From: PALSA-1006 sp041660815
Lineage (GTDB): Bacteria > Pseudomonadota > Gammaproteobacteria > Burkholderiales > Gallionellaceae
Assembly: GCA_041660815.1 (NCBI GenBank)
Contig: JBAZVN010000008.1
Location: 1 to 64,000, forward strand
Length of the DNA stretch: 64,000 nucleotides
Direction of reading: 5' to 3'
The notes beneath the pieces are model-generated. The model was not told the DNA's origin. It did no database searches and worked only from the letters and a program-made list of their open reading frames with translations. This document shows, piece after piece, positions 8,357 to 16,641 of this stretch (position 1 is its first letter; the number at the start of each line of letters is the position of its first letter). A program made the translations under genes and the position numbers.

Positions 8357-9546
8357 TTTGCAGAGGGCTGAATAGCGGGTTGAACGGGTTCCGGTTGCAC
8401 GAGCGCACCCGCCTTCACGCCGGTTCTGTCGAGCGACAAGACTATTTGATCTCCCGCGTTTAATCCGGAAACAACTTCGACAAATTCCCAGTTCGCCAAG
8501 CCTGTGACGACACTGCGTTCTTCAAGTTTTCCATTCGCAAACAGCAACACCTTCTTACCTTCCAGCATGGTTTGCGTGGGAATACGCAGCACATTTTCAT
8601 GCACTTCATGCACGATTTCCACATCGGCGCTATACCCGACCAGCAATTTTTCTCCGCGAGGTATTTCGGTAAATTCCACTTCCACTTCCACGGTGCGCGC
8701 CTGTTTTTCCAGCTCCAGCACATAAGGGGCAATGCGTTTTACTTTACCCAGATAGGTGCGCCCTTTCATGGCATCCAGCGTGATGCGACTGAACAGACCA
8801 TTTTTCACTTTTGCCGCATCCACTTCATCTATCGGCGCGCTCACGAACATACAGCTATCGTCGATCAAATCCACTGCGGGCAAAGTTAAAATTCCCGGTG
8901 GCGAAGGCGTGGCATATTCGCCCTGTTCACCGCTGATATCGGCCACAATTCCCGCAAAAGGCGCACGCAACACCATGCGTTCCAGCCCTGTTTTAACCAC
9001 CTCAATGCGCGACTGAGACTGAACAATATCATTGCGCGCGCCCTCACAAGAGGCTTGCCGAGCTTTGGCATCGGTCAACGCCCGATCCAACTGCTGGGCA
9101 GAAATAAATCCCTTTTCTTTGAGCTCCCTGGAGCGTTCCGCATCGCGTTGTGCTGCTTCGGCCATGCTGCAGACTTCACGTACCCGGGTTTCCGAAGACG
9201 TTAACTGATCATTGGATAATTTTTCCTGCGCATGCAAATCATCGTCCCACAACTCCAGCAAAATTTGCCCCTTCTTGACCCGCTCGCCTTTTTTAACATG
9301 CATCCTGGATATTTGCCCGCCAGCCGGTGCCGACAACTTAGCGCGGCGACAAGCCTTCACCGTCCCGGCGCGCGTGTTACTTACCGAAGCCTCAACATTG
9401 CCTTTTTCAACAGCGACTAGTTTTACGAAAATGGGTTTGCTGCGATTGAAATACGCAATCACGCTCACCAAACAAATGACGATCAATAAAATAATAAAAA
9501 ATCGTTTGAAGGGAAAGCCATGTTTAGCGGGTAGCGAAGAGCTCAT
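8353..9546 (-). CDS. HlyD/MacA-family membrane fusion protein
   Basis: First gene of the efflux operon. The 397-residue protein has a cytoplasmic N-terminal stub, one membrane anchor (about residues 14-32), a lipoyl/barrel-sandwich domain (about 55-95 and 190-235), a periplasmic alpha-hairpin (about 100-190, with REVCSMAEAAQRDAERSRELKE) and a C-terminal beta-barrel and membrane-proximal domain. It links the MacB-like permeases to an outer-membrane TolC-type channel; no such channel gene is in the window, so a chromosomal TolC elsewhere is assumed. Confidence 0.9.
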   Translation of the reverse strand: MSSSLPAKHGFPFKRFFIILLIVICLVSVIAYFNRSKPIFVKLVAVEKGNVEASVSNTRAGTVKACRRAKLSAPAGGQISRMHVKKGERVKKGQILLELWDDDLHAQEKLSNDQLTSSETRVREVCSMAEAAQRDAERSRELKEKGFISAQQLDRALTDAKARQASCEGARNDIVQSQSRIEVVKTGLERMVLRAPFAGIVADISGEQGEYATPSPPGILTLPAVDLIDDSCMFVSAPIDEVDAAKVKNGLFSRITLDAMKGRTYLGKVKRIAPYVLELEKQARTVEVEVEFTEIPRGEKLLVGYSADVEIVHEVHENVLRIPTQTMLEGKKVLLFANGKLEERSVVTGLANWEFVEVVSGLNAGDQIVLSLDRTGVKAGALVQPEPVQPAIQPSAK

Positions 9547-9826
9547 TTAAATCCCCAGTAAAATACTTATAAAACAATATATTGCAAGATACACATATTG
9601 ATCAACGTGATGCCTATGCGGCACAGAAAGTCAAAAAAGACCTGCGTTGATATTTGAATTTTGCGCTTCAGTTCAATTCTCGGCAGTAAATTATGAGCCA
9701 ATTTCGCGCAAAGAGTATTCTTGCACAGTTTCTCACTATTTTAAATTCTCCCGCAGGGTATCAATAAACACCGCACCAGATTTTGCCTAAACCCGAAAAT
9801 AGCGAGCCCGCATTTACTACCGGATA

Positions 9827-10747
9827 TTATTTGGCGGAAACCGTTATGACAGGTCGGATTCCAGTTAACCCAGTTTCCTTGATTGCCTGCGCCAGCACCT
9901 CGATAGCTTGTTTGCGCGCAAAACTTTTACGCCAGGCCAGCGCAATTCTGCGTGCCGGTGCCGGAGCTGAAAACGGAATTTCACGGGTGAGTTGACTGTG
10001 ATATTTATGACTGTTTGCGGAGACCGGTAAAACAGTTATCCCCAGCCCGCTGGCCACCATGTTGCGTATTGTTTCCAGCGAGTTGCCTTGCTGAATCTCG
10101 CCGATTGCACTGTTAAACTCGGCGCACGCTTCTCTTACCTGATTGCTGAAACAGTGACCACTATTGAGCAATAATATTTTTTCAGTGGCCAATTCGGCGG
10201 TTTTAATTTGCTTCCTTTTTGCCCAGCGGTGTTCAAGCGGCACCACCACACTAAAATCCTCATCATACAAGGGAAGAGTAGCGATGCCCGCTGCGCCGAA
10301 GGGGAGCGCAATGATAATGACATCCAGACGACCATCGGCGAGCAATGTTTCCAAATTGGCGGTCTGATTTTCTTCCATCTCCAGCGGCATATGCGGCGCT
10401 TTCTGCTTCAATAGCGGAATCAGCTCGGGCAACAGATAAGGACCTACGGTGTAGATAACGCCCAGCTTGAGCGTGCCCGCCAGTTGATCCTTGCCCTGAT
10501 TGGCGATTTCCTTGATCTGTGCCACTTCCTGCAACGCATGCCGGGCTTGCTCCACGATCAGTTTCCCAATCGGCGTCGGGCTGACTGCGGTTCTGCTGCG
10601 TTCGAAAATTTGCACGCCCAGCTCTTCTTCCAGTTTCTGAATCGCCAGAGACAGCGCGGGCTGGCTGACAAATACCCGCTCTGCAGCGCGGCGAAAGTTA
10701 TTTTCATGCGCTACAGCAACGATGTAACGTAGTTCATTCAACGTCAT
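9827..10747 (-). CDS. oxyR: OxyR-type LysR hydrogen-peroxide regulator
   Basis: A 306-residue LysR-family activator with an N-terminal winged helix-turn-helix (about residues 1-60) and a periplasmic-binding-like sensor domain. The sensor contains GHCFSNQVREAC; counted from the ATG at 10747 the two cysteines are residues 199 and 208, exactly the redox pair of Escherichia coli OxyR that forms a disulfide on peroxide exposure. The 10747 start is chosen because a TAAGGGGGGA ribosome site precedes it; a 12-residue longer frame has none. It is divergent from rubrerythrin and probably controls it. Confidence 0.93.
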   Translation of the reverse strand: MTLNELRYIVAVAHENNFRRAAERVFVSQPALSLAIQKLEEELGVQIFERSRTAVSPTPIGKLIVEQARHALQEVAQIKEIANQGKDQLAGTLKLGVIYTVGPYLLPELIPLLKQKAPHMPLEMEENQTANLETLLADGRLDVIIIALPFGAAGIATLPLYDEDFSVVVPLEHRWAKRKQIKTAELATEKILLLNSGHCFSNQVREACAEFNSAIGEIQQGNSLETIRNMVASGLGITVLPVSANSHKYHSQLTREIPFSAPAPARRIALAWRKSFARKQAIEVLAQAIKETGLTGIRPVITVSAK

Positions 10748-10762
10748 GCTTCCCCCCTTATC

Positions 10763-10783
10763 GTGATAAATATTATAAATCAC
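10763..10783. promoter_or_regulatory. Dyad GTGAT-N11-ATCAC in the oxyR/rubrerythrin intergenic region
   Basis: A five-base palindrome with an AT-rich centre lies just upstream of the oxyR start. Its half-sites and spacing are compatible with a LysR-family operator (T-N11-A core), so it may be an OxyR autoregulatory site. Symmetry is seen; function is inferred. Confidence 0.4.
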
Positions 10784-10790
10784 ATTATTT

Positions 10791-10810
10791 TAAACATACA
10801 ATTATGTTTA
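10791..10810. promoter_or_regulatory. Perfect 8-bp palindrome between oxyR and rubrerythrin
   Basis: TAAACATA, four bases CAAT, then TATGTTTA: a perfect inverted repeat in the 134-bp divergent promoter region. It is too AT-rich and has no T tract to be a good terminator, so an operator is more likely. It lies about 70 bp before the rubrerythrin start, a fitting place for an activator or for overlapping divergent promoters. Confidence 0.45.
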
Positions 10811-10881
10811 TCAGAAAGAACTCTTTATGATGCAAACCGTGCAGTAAAGACACCGATAAATAACCCACCAGGAGAAACATT

Positions 10882-11349
10882 ATGCAAACACCCACCACGC
10901 TGCAAAATCTTGAGTCCGCCTTTGCCGGCGAATCAATGGCGCATACCAAATATATGTACTTTGCAAAAATTTGCCGCGCCGCGGGCGATATTGAAACTGC
11001 CAAGGTATTTGAGGAAACCGCTGCCCAGGAAGTGCAACATGCTTTAGGGCATCTGGATCTGCTTTATCCGCCCGCAACTTTGACCCCGGCTAAATGTTTG
11101 GAAATGGCCATCGAAGGTGAAACTTACGAATACACCGAAATGTATCCATCGTTCCGCAAAACTGCGGTAGAAGAAAGCAATCATGCTGCAGCGGCAGAAA
11201 TTGACTCACAAATTGATGAGTCCAAAGTGCATGCCGAACAGTTCAAAGCCACCTTGGAAAAAGCGGCCAAACGTTTTGCAGCTTTGGCAAAGGTGGAAGA
11301 AAAGCATGCCAACCACTACCGCGACACACTGAAGAATGTCAACGCTTGA
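10882..11349 (+). CDS. rbr: Rubrerythrin (diiron peroxidase, without rubredoxin domain)
   Basis: A 155-residue four-helix ferritin-like protein that reduces hydrogen peroxide at a diiron centre. The iron ligands are visible as E-x2-H-type pairs: ESMAHTKY near residue 17, EETAAQEVQH near 44-53, EGETYEYTEMY near 78, and EEKHANHY near 140. Canonical rubrerythrins carry a C-terminal rubredoxin domain; here it is missing and instead a separate rubredoxin gene follows 49 bp downstream. A strong AGGAGAAAC ribosome site precedes the ATG. Confidence 0.92.
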   Translation: MQTPTTLQNLESAFAGESMAHTKYMYFAKICRAAGDIETAKVFEETAAQEVQHALGHLDLLYPPATLTPAKCLEMAIEGETYEYTEMYPSFRKTAVEESNHAAAAEIDSQIDESKVHAEQFKATLEKAAKRFAALAKVEEKHANHYRDTLKNVNA

Positions 11350-11398
11350 GACTCTGCAACCAATTAATTTAATTGAACTTTTAAAAAAGGAAATTATC

Positions 11399-11563
11399 AT
11401 GAAAACATGGCAATGTGTGGTATGCGGCTTTACCTACGACGAAACCAAGGGGGATCCTGAGCACGGCCTTGAGCCGGGTACATCTTGGGAGAATGTTCCT
11501 GCGGATTGGTCATGCCCTGATTGCGGCGTAGCCAAGGCTGACTTTGAAATGGTTGAGGTTTAA
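11399..11563 (+). CDS. Rubredoxin
   Basis: A 54-residue iron-sulfur electron carrier. Two CxxC knuckles, CVVCGF near the N-terminus and CPDCGVAK near the C-terminus, bind one iron. The start at 11399 (MKTWQC) follows an AAAAAAGGAAA ribosome site; an upstream in-frame start at 11336 would overlap the rubrerythrin end and is not favoured. It sits between its probable electron acceptor (rubrerythrin) and donor (reductase), two bases before the reductase ATG. Confidence 0.95.
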   Translation: MKTWQCVVCGFTYDETKGDPEHGLEPGTSWENVPADWSCPDCGVAKADFEMVEV

Positions 11564-11565
11564 TC

Positions 11566-12714
11566 ATGAGCCAACAGCCCGTAGTCATTATCGGCAGCGG
11601 ACTTGCGGGTTACACGGTAGCGCGTGAATTCCGTAAGCTTGATACAGAAACTCCTGTACTGATGTTGTCGCAGGTTCACGCCGGTTTTTATTCCAAGCCT
11701 ATGTTGTCCAATGCGTTTGCGCAGCACAAAAATGCTGAATCTTTATTGATAAAGGACGCGGCTAAAATGGCCGCCGAAGTCAAAATTGACATCAGACAAA
11801 GCGCAAAAGTAACGGCCATTGATCCGGAAAAAATGCAGCTGCAAATCAATGGTGAAGCACAGCCGTACAGCAAGCTGATTCTGGCACTGGGTGCCGATCC
11901 TATTCGTCTGCCGTTACAGGGAGATGGCGCGGACGCGGTATTGTCGGTGAATGATCTGGATGATTATCGTGGCTTTCGCGAGGCTATCGATGGCAAAAAA
12001 AACATCGCCATTCTCGGTGCCGGCCTGATCGGTTGCGAGTTTGCCAATGACCTGGTGGTTGCCGGATTTAAGGTGCATGTGATCGATCTTGCCCCGCAAT
12101 TATTGGGGCGTTTGTTGCCACAGGAATCTGCCGCCTTCATGCAACGCAAACTGGAACAGGCGGGCGTCGTATTCCATCTGGGCACCACCACCCAAAAAGT
12201 AGAACGGGTGGGCGGGCAGCTTTCTTTAGTGTTGGCTAACGGAGAAAATATTATCGCCGATGTTGTTTTATCAGCAGTCGGTTTAAAACCCAAAACCGCA
12301 TTAGCGGCCAGTGCCGGTATCAAAACCAATCGCGGCATTGTGGTGGACAGTTTGCTGCAAACCACTTTCCCGAATATTTATGCGCTGGGCGATTGTGCTG
12401 AGGTTGAAGGTCGGGTGCTGCCTTTTGTGATGCCGATTATGCAGGCTGCGCGTGCCTTGGCCTCTACCCTATCAGGCAAACCGACACCACTGCACTATCC
12501 GGCGATGCCGGTGGTTGTAAAAACGCCCGCATGTCCGGTGCTTGTCTCGCCCCCGGAGCCGGGTGCGCAGGGAGCGTGGGAAATTGAGGAGAATGATGAT
12601 GGAATTAAAGCCGTATTCAACCATACCAATGGCCAGATGTTGGGCTTTGCTTTGATGGGGGCTGCGGTCAGTGAAAAAGCATCGCTCACTCAGCAGTTGC
12701 CAGCCTTGTCATAA
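11566..12714 (+). CDS. FAD-dependent rubredoxin reductase
   Basis: A 382-residue pyridine nucleotide-disulfide oxidoreductase-type flavoprotein. An N-terminal FAD dinucleotide motif (IIGSGLAGYTVAREF, residues 6-20), a central NAD(P)H motif (ILGAGLIGCEFA, near 148-160) and the late FAD motif (NIYALGDCAEV, near 268-278) are all present. It lacks a redox-active disulfide, as expected for rubredoxin reductases. The order rubrerythrin-rubredoxin-reductase implies NAD(P)H to rubredoxin to rubrerythrin to peroxide electron flow under OxyR control. Confidence 0.92.
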   Translation: MSQQPVVIIGSGLAGYTVAREFRKLDTETPVLMLSQVHAGFYSKPMLSNAFAQHKNAESLLIKDAAKMAAEVKIDIRQSAKVTAIDPEKMQLQINGEAQPYSKLILALGADPIRLPLQGDGADAVLSVNDLDDYRGFREAIDGKKNIAILGAGLIGCEFANDLVVAGFKVHVIDLAPQLLGRLLPQESAAFMQRKLEQAGVVFHLGTTTQKVERVGGQLSLVLANGENIIADVVLSAVGLKPKTALAASAGIKTNRGIVVDSLLQTTFPNIYALGDCAEVEGRVLPFVMPIMQAARALASTLSGKPTPLHYPAMPVVVKTPACPVLVSPPEPGAQGAWEIEENDDGIKAVFNHTNGQMLGFALMGAAVSEKASLTQQLPALS

Positions 12715-12742
12715 AAATCCGGAAGACGATCCCATAAGAAAA

Positions 12743-12795
12743 CGGGAGGTCGATTGATCGGGCAAACAACCTCCTCCCGATTAATCGACCTCCCG
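12743..12795. repeat. 20-bp near-perfect inverted repeat between rubredoxin reductase and clpB
   Basis: Left arm 12743-12762 and right arm 12776-12795 are complementary at 19 of 20 positions around a 13-base loop. It lies between two convergent genes. Each arm begins with CGGGAGGTCGA, and there is no flanking T tract, so it is either a Rho-assisted bidirectional terminator or a copy of a dispersed palindromic element. Confidence 0.75.
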
Positions 12796-12824
12796 CAAAA
12801 TCCCGCATCCCAGCGTTCTAAAAC

Positions 12825-15407
12825 TTATTTCCCGAACTTCATCACCCCGTCCTGGCAATCCACCTTGATGCTATCTTTTGCCGCAAATTGCCCCTGCAAA
12901 ATCAGTTTGGCCAGCGGATTTTCCAGTTGTGCCTGGATGGCACGTTTCAGCGGACGCGCACCATATACCGGATCGAATCCGGCATTGGCAATTTCGGCCA
13001 GCGCGGCATCGCTCACGCTCAACTTCATTTCCATCGCGGCAAGCCGTTTTTCCAAATACTGCAACTGGATACCGGCAATCGCCTGGATGTTCTTTTCATC
13101 CAACGCGTGGAACACCACTACCTCGTCTATGCGGTTCACAAACTCGGGACGGAAATAGGTTTTCACTTCGCCCATCACCGCCAGTTTAATCACCTGATAA
13201 TCGTCTCCCGACATTTGCTGAATCATCTGCGACCCCAAGTTGGAGGTCATCACGATCACGGTATTTTTAAAATCCACCGTGCGCCCCTGACCATCGGTCA
13301 TGCGCCCGTCATCCAGCACCTGCAAAAGTACATTAAAAACATCGGGATGCGCTTTCTCAACCTCGTCCAGCAGGATGACTGAATAAGGATTGCGCCGCAC
13401 CGCCTCTGTGAGCCCGCCGCCCTCTTCGTAGCCCACATAACCGGGCGGCGCGCCGATCAAACGTGCCACGGAATGTTTCTCCATGTACTCGCTCATATCG
13501 ATGCGGATCAAATGATCCTCGGAGTCGAACATAAAATTCGCCAACGCTTTGCACAGCTCGGTTTTACCCACGCCGGTCGGCCCCAAAAACAAGAAAGAAC
13601 CATAGGGACGATTCGGATCGGACAGGCCGGAACGCGAACGTCGAATCGCATCCGACACCAGGCGCACCGCCTCGTCCTGCCCCACCACGCGCTCATGCAA
13701 ACGCTCTTCCATTTTGAGCAACTTGTCGCGCTCACCCTGCATCATCTTGCTCACCGGAATGCCGGTGGCACGCGACACCACTTCGGCAATTTCTTCCGCG
13801 CCCACTTGGGTTCTTAACAGGCGATTCTTGGGTTTATCCGTTTGCAATTCAGCGCTAGCCGCCTCTTTTAATTTGGCTTCCAGCTGCGGCAATTTGCCAT
13901 ATTGCAACTCGGCTACCTGCTCCAATTTCCCGTCACGCTGCAAGCGCACGATCTCGGCGCGCACATGCTCAATTTCTTCCTTGAGTTGCGCCGCTCCCTG
14001 TGCCGCACCTTTCTCGGCCTTCCAGATTTCTTCCAAGTCTGCGTACTCACGCTGTAACTTTTTGATCTCGGTTTCGATCAAATCAAAGCGTTTTTTTGAC
14101 GCTTCGTCTTTTTCTTTTTTCACGGCTTCTCGTTCAATCTTCAGCTGAATTAAGCGTCGATCCAGCTTATCCATCACCTCCGGTTTGGAGTCGATTTCCA
14201 TCTTGATTTTCGCCGCCGCCTCGTCGATTAAATCAATCGCCTTATCCGGTAAAAAACGGTCGGTGATATAGCGCTGCGACAACTCGGCAGCAGCCACAAT
14301 TGCCGGATCGGTAATCTCCACGCCGTGATGCAATTCATATTTTTCCTGCAAACCGCGCAAAATGGCAATCGTTGATTCGACACTGGGTTCTTCCACCAAC
14401 ACTTTTTGGAAGCGACGCTCCAACGCCGCATCTTTTTCGATATATTTTCGATACTCATCCAGCGTGGTCGCGCCGATACAATGCAACTCACCGCGCGCCA
14501 AAGCTGGCTTCAGCATATTGCCCGCATCCATCGCACCCTCGGCTTTTCCGGCTCCCACCATGGTGTGCAATTCATCTATAAATACAATACCCTGCCCCTC
14601 TTCCTGCGCCAACTCCTTGAGTACACTCTTGAGACGCTCTTCAAATTCACCGCGATATTTTGCACCCGCCAGCAAAGCCGCCATATCCAAACTCAGAACT
14701 TTTTTTCCTTTGAGCGACTCGGGCACTTCACCGTTGATAATGCGCTGCGCCAAACCTTCCACGATGGCAGTCTTGCCCACGCCGGGCTCGCCGATCAGTA
14801 CCGGATTATTTTTGGTGCGGCGTTGCAGCACCTGAATGGCACGGCGAATTTCATCATCGCGCCCGATCACCGGATCAAGCTTGCCTTGGCGCGCCCTCTC
14901 GGTCAGATCCAGGGTGTATTTTTTGAGCGATTCGCGCTGTCCTTCTGCCTCTTGCGAGCCCACTGATTCTCCGCCGCGCACCGCATTGATCGCCTGCTCC
15001 AAGGGGGCGCGCGACACTCCGTGCTGTTTCAGCAATCGGCCGGTTTCGCCCTTGTCGTTAGTCATGGCCAGCAAAAACATTTCCGAGGCAATAAATTGGT
15101 CGCCGCGCTTTTGCGCTTCTTTGTCGGTCAGATTAAAAATGTTCGCCAGATCGCGCCCCACCTGCACTTCGCCACCGTGCCCTTCCACTTTGGGCAAACG
15201 CGCTACCGCTTCGCCCAAGGAGGTTTTCAACGCATTGGTATTTGCCCCAGCCCGGGCTAGTAACGAGCCCGCCCCGCTGTCCGCGTCATTCAGCATCGCC
15301 AATAGCAAATGTTGTGGCTCGATAAATTGATTATCCGCACCGACAGCCAAACTTTGGGCATCGGACAGGGCTTGCTGCAACTTGGTGGTGAACTTGTCGA
15401 AACGCAT
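12825..15407 (-). CDS. clpB: Disaggregase chaperone ClpB
   Basis: ClpB is a hexameric AAA+ protein that extracts polypeptides from aggregates together with DnaK. The 860-residue protein has the double Clp N-domain (1-145), AAA-1 with Walker A GEPGVGKT and Walker B IVFIDELHT, a long coiled-coil middle domain (about 400-530), AAA-2 with GPTGVGKT and VILLDEVEKAH, and the C-terminal D2-small domain. The ATG at 15407 is chosen because GGAAGGA precedes it; an 11-residue longer frame lacks a site. A heat-shock-type promoter lies 35-65 bp upstream. Confidence 0.97.
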   Translation of the reverse strand: MRFDKFTTKLQQALSDAQSLAVGADNQFIEPQHLLLAMLNDADSGAGSLLARAGANTNALKTSLGEAVARLPKVEGHGGEVQVGRDLANIFNLTDKEAQKRGDQFIASEMFLLAMTNDKGETGRLLKQHGVSRAPLEQAINAVRGGESVGSQEAEGQRESLKKYTLDLTERARQGKLDPVIGRDDEIRRAIQVLQRRTKNNPVLIGEPGVGKTAIVEGLAQRIINGEVPESLKGKKVLSLDMAALLAGAKYRGEFEERLKSVLKELAQEEGQGIVFIDELHTMVGAGKAEGAMDAGNMLKPALARGELHCIGATTLDEYRKYIEKDAALERRFQKVLVEEPSVESTIAILRGLQEKYELHHGVEITDPAIVAAAELSQRYITDRFLPDKAIDLIDEAAAKIKMEIDSKPEVMDKLDRRLIQLKIEREAVKKEKDEASKKRFDLIETEIKKLQREYADLEEIWKAEKGAAQGAAQLKEEIEHVRAEIVRLQRDGKLEQVAELQYGKLPQLEAKLKEAASAELQTDKPKNRLLRTQVGAEEIAEVVSRATGIPVSKMMQGERDKLLKMEERLHERVVGQDEAVRLVSDAIRRSRSGLSDPNRPYGSFLFLGPTGVGKTELCKALANFMFDSEDHLIRIDMSEYMEKHSVARLIGAPPGYVGYEEGGGLTEAVRRNPYSVILLDEVEKAHPDVFNVLLQVLDDGRMTDGQGRTVDFKNTVIVMTSNLGSQMIQQMSGDDYQVIKLAVMGEVKTYFRPEFVNRIDEVVVFHALDEKNIQAIAGIQLQYLEKRLAAMEMKLSVSDAALAEIANAGFDPVYGARPLKRAIQAQLENPLAKLILQGQFAAKDSIKVDCQDGVMKFGK

Positions 15408-15440
15408 AATGATTCCTTCCGAAAATATTTGATTGCGCAC

Positions 15441-15470
15441 TACATGCGGGTGGTAAGCCTAAATTTCAAG
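15441..15470 (-). promoter_or_regulatory. Sigma-32-like heat-shock promoter of clpB
   Basis: Minus strand: CTTGAAA (15464-15470), a 14-bp spacer, then CCGCATGTA (15441-15449). The consensus for RpoH promoters is CTTGAAA with CCCCATnTA, so only one base of the -10 differs. A second CTTGAAA lies at 15479-15485. This is the expected control for clpB. Confidence 0.75.
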
Positions 15471-15508
15471 AACTAACATTTCAAGTTACGTCACACAAGC
15501 GTTTTTTG

Positions 15509-15514
15509 TATACT
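15509..15514 (+). promoter_or_regulatory. Possible -10 box of nadC
   Basis: TATACT 33 bp before the nadC ATG, in the region between the divergent clpB and nadC. No clear -35 was seen at the right distance, so only the -10 is offered. Confidence 0.35.
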
Positions 15515-15547
15515 ACCAACCTGAATTATTAATTGGCGACTCTACGA

Positions 15548-16393
15548 ATGCCTCTTCAACCCGAACTTCTATCCATTATCCGCAGCAACGTTAGCGCAGC
15601 TTTGGCTGAAGATATGGGCAATGGCGACTTGACAGCGCAACTGGTGCCCGCAAAAACCACCGGTCGCGCCACCGTTATCACGCGTCAGGAAGGAATTTTG
15701 TGCGGCAGTGCCTGGTTTAATGCCTGCTTCAAAACGCTAGACCCTAGCTGCGATATCACCTGGTATGTAAGGGATGGCAGCAAAGTTGCCCCGGATGAAA
15801 AGCTGTGCCAAATTCGCGGCAATGCGCGCGCCATTTTGACCGCAGAGCGCACCGCACTGAATTTTTTACAGACACTCTCGGCCACTGCTACCCACACCCG
15901 GCGCTTCGTTGACGCCGTTCAGGGCACTCATGCCAAGATTATGGACACCCGAAAAACCATTCCCAGTTTACGTCTTGCCCAAAAATATGCGGTCAGAATT
16001 GGCGGGGGGCATAATCAACGCATCGGGCTATTCGACGGCATCCTCATCAAGGAAAATCACATCATGGCGGCCGGCGGCATTCGTGAGGCGCTCAAACAGG
16101 CTTTTTTGCTGGCACCGGAAGAGGCGACGGTGCAAATTGAAGTGGAAACGATGGAGCAACTGAGTGAAGCATTGGATGCCGGCGCGAAATTAATATTGCT
16201 CGACAATTTCAACCTAGACGAAATGTGTGATGCGGTGCATTTCACAGCACGACGTGCCGAGCTGGAAGCCTCTGGAGGGATTAACATCAAGACCGTGCGC
16301 GTCATCGCCGAAACCGGAGTAGATCGAATTTCTATCGGCAGCCTGACCAAAGATCTAAAAGCACTCGATCTTTCGCTGCGCTTTACCCACTAA
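15548..16393 (+). CDS. nadC: Nicotinate-nucleotide pyrophosphorylase (quinolinate phosphoribosyltransferase)
   Basis: NadC converts quinolinate and PRPP to nicotinate mononucleotide, CO2 and pyrophosphate in de novo NAD synthesis. From the ATG at 15548 the protein has 281 residues, normal for the family; a TTG five codons earlier is possible but neither start has a strong ribosome site. Visible motifs are ERTALNFLQTLSATAT, KTIPSLRLAQKYAVRIGGG and LIKENHI, which build the PRPP and quinolinate pocket, and the late barrel strand ISIGSLTK. nadA and nadB are not in the window. Confidence 0.96.
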   Translation: MPLQPELLSIIRSNVSAALAEDMGNGDLTAQLVPAKTTGRATVITRQEGILCGSAWFNACFKTLDPSCDITWYVRDGSKVAPDEKLCQIRGNARAILTAERTALNFLQTLSATATHTRRFVDAVQGTHAKIMDTRKTIPSLRLAQKYAVRIGGGHNQRIGLFDGILIKENHIMAAGGIREALKQAFLLAPEEATVQIEVETMEQLSEALDAGAKLILLDNFNLDEMCDAVHFTARRAELEASGGINIKTVRVIAETGVDRISIGSLTKDLKALDLSLRFTH

Positions 16394-16411
16394 GACAAGC
16401 TCGTAAACACA

Positions 16412-16600
16412 ATGAAAATATCTTTGTTATCAATATGTTATGCAATTTCACTAACAGCTTGCAGCAGCAACATATCACAGGGAATTTATGAAAGCATCAA
16501 GGCGCAAAATGACGCTAAAAGATCGCCACAAGAACGCGTCATGACACCTGCGCCAAGCTACGATGAGTACAAAAAAGAACGTGAAAACACGCCCCCCTAG
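16412..16600 (+). CDS. Small outer-membrane-type lipoprotein, unknown function
   Basis: A 62-residue protein with a short signal peptide ending in the lipobox LTAC, so Cys17 should be lipidated. The mature part is charged and proline-rich (APSYDEYKKERE). Residue 18 is Ser, not Asp, which predicts delivery to the outer membrane by the Lol system. It starts 18 bp after nadC and precedes a secreted thioredoxin-like protein. I recognise the general type (tiny lipoproteins of betaproteobacteria) but not a function. Confidence 0.7.
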   Translation: MKISLLSICYAISLTACSSNISQGIYESIKAQNDAKRSPQERVMTPAPSYDEYKKERENTPP

Positions 16601-16641
16601 CAAGCTTTGAAGCCCTCACCTTTCAATCTGACAGGCAAAAA

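Noticed and set aside
9601..9651. ATCAACG/CGTTGAT dyad upstream of the efflux operon
   Set aside because: Only seven bases with a long gap; common by chance and not placed on a clear promoter.
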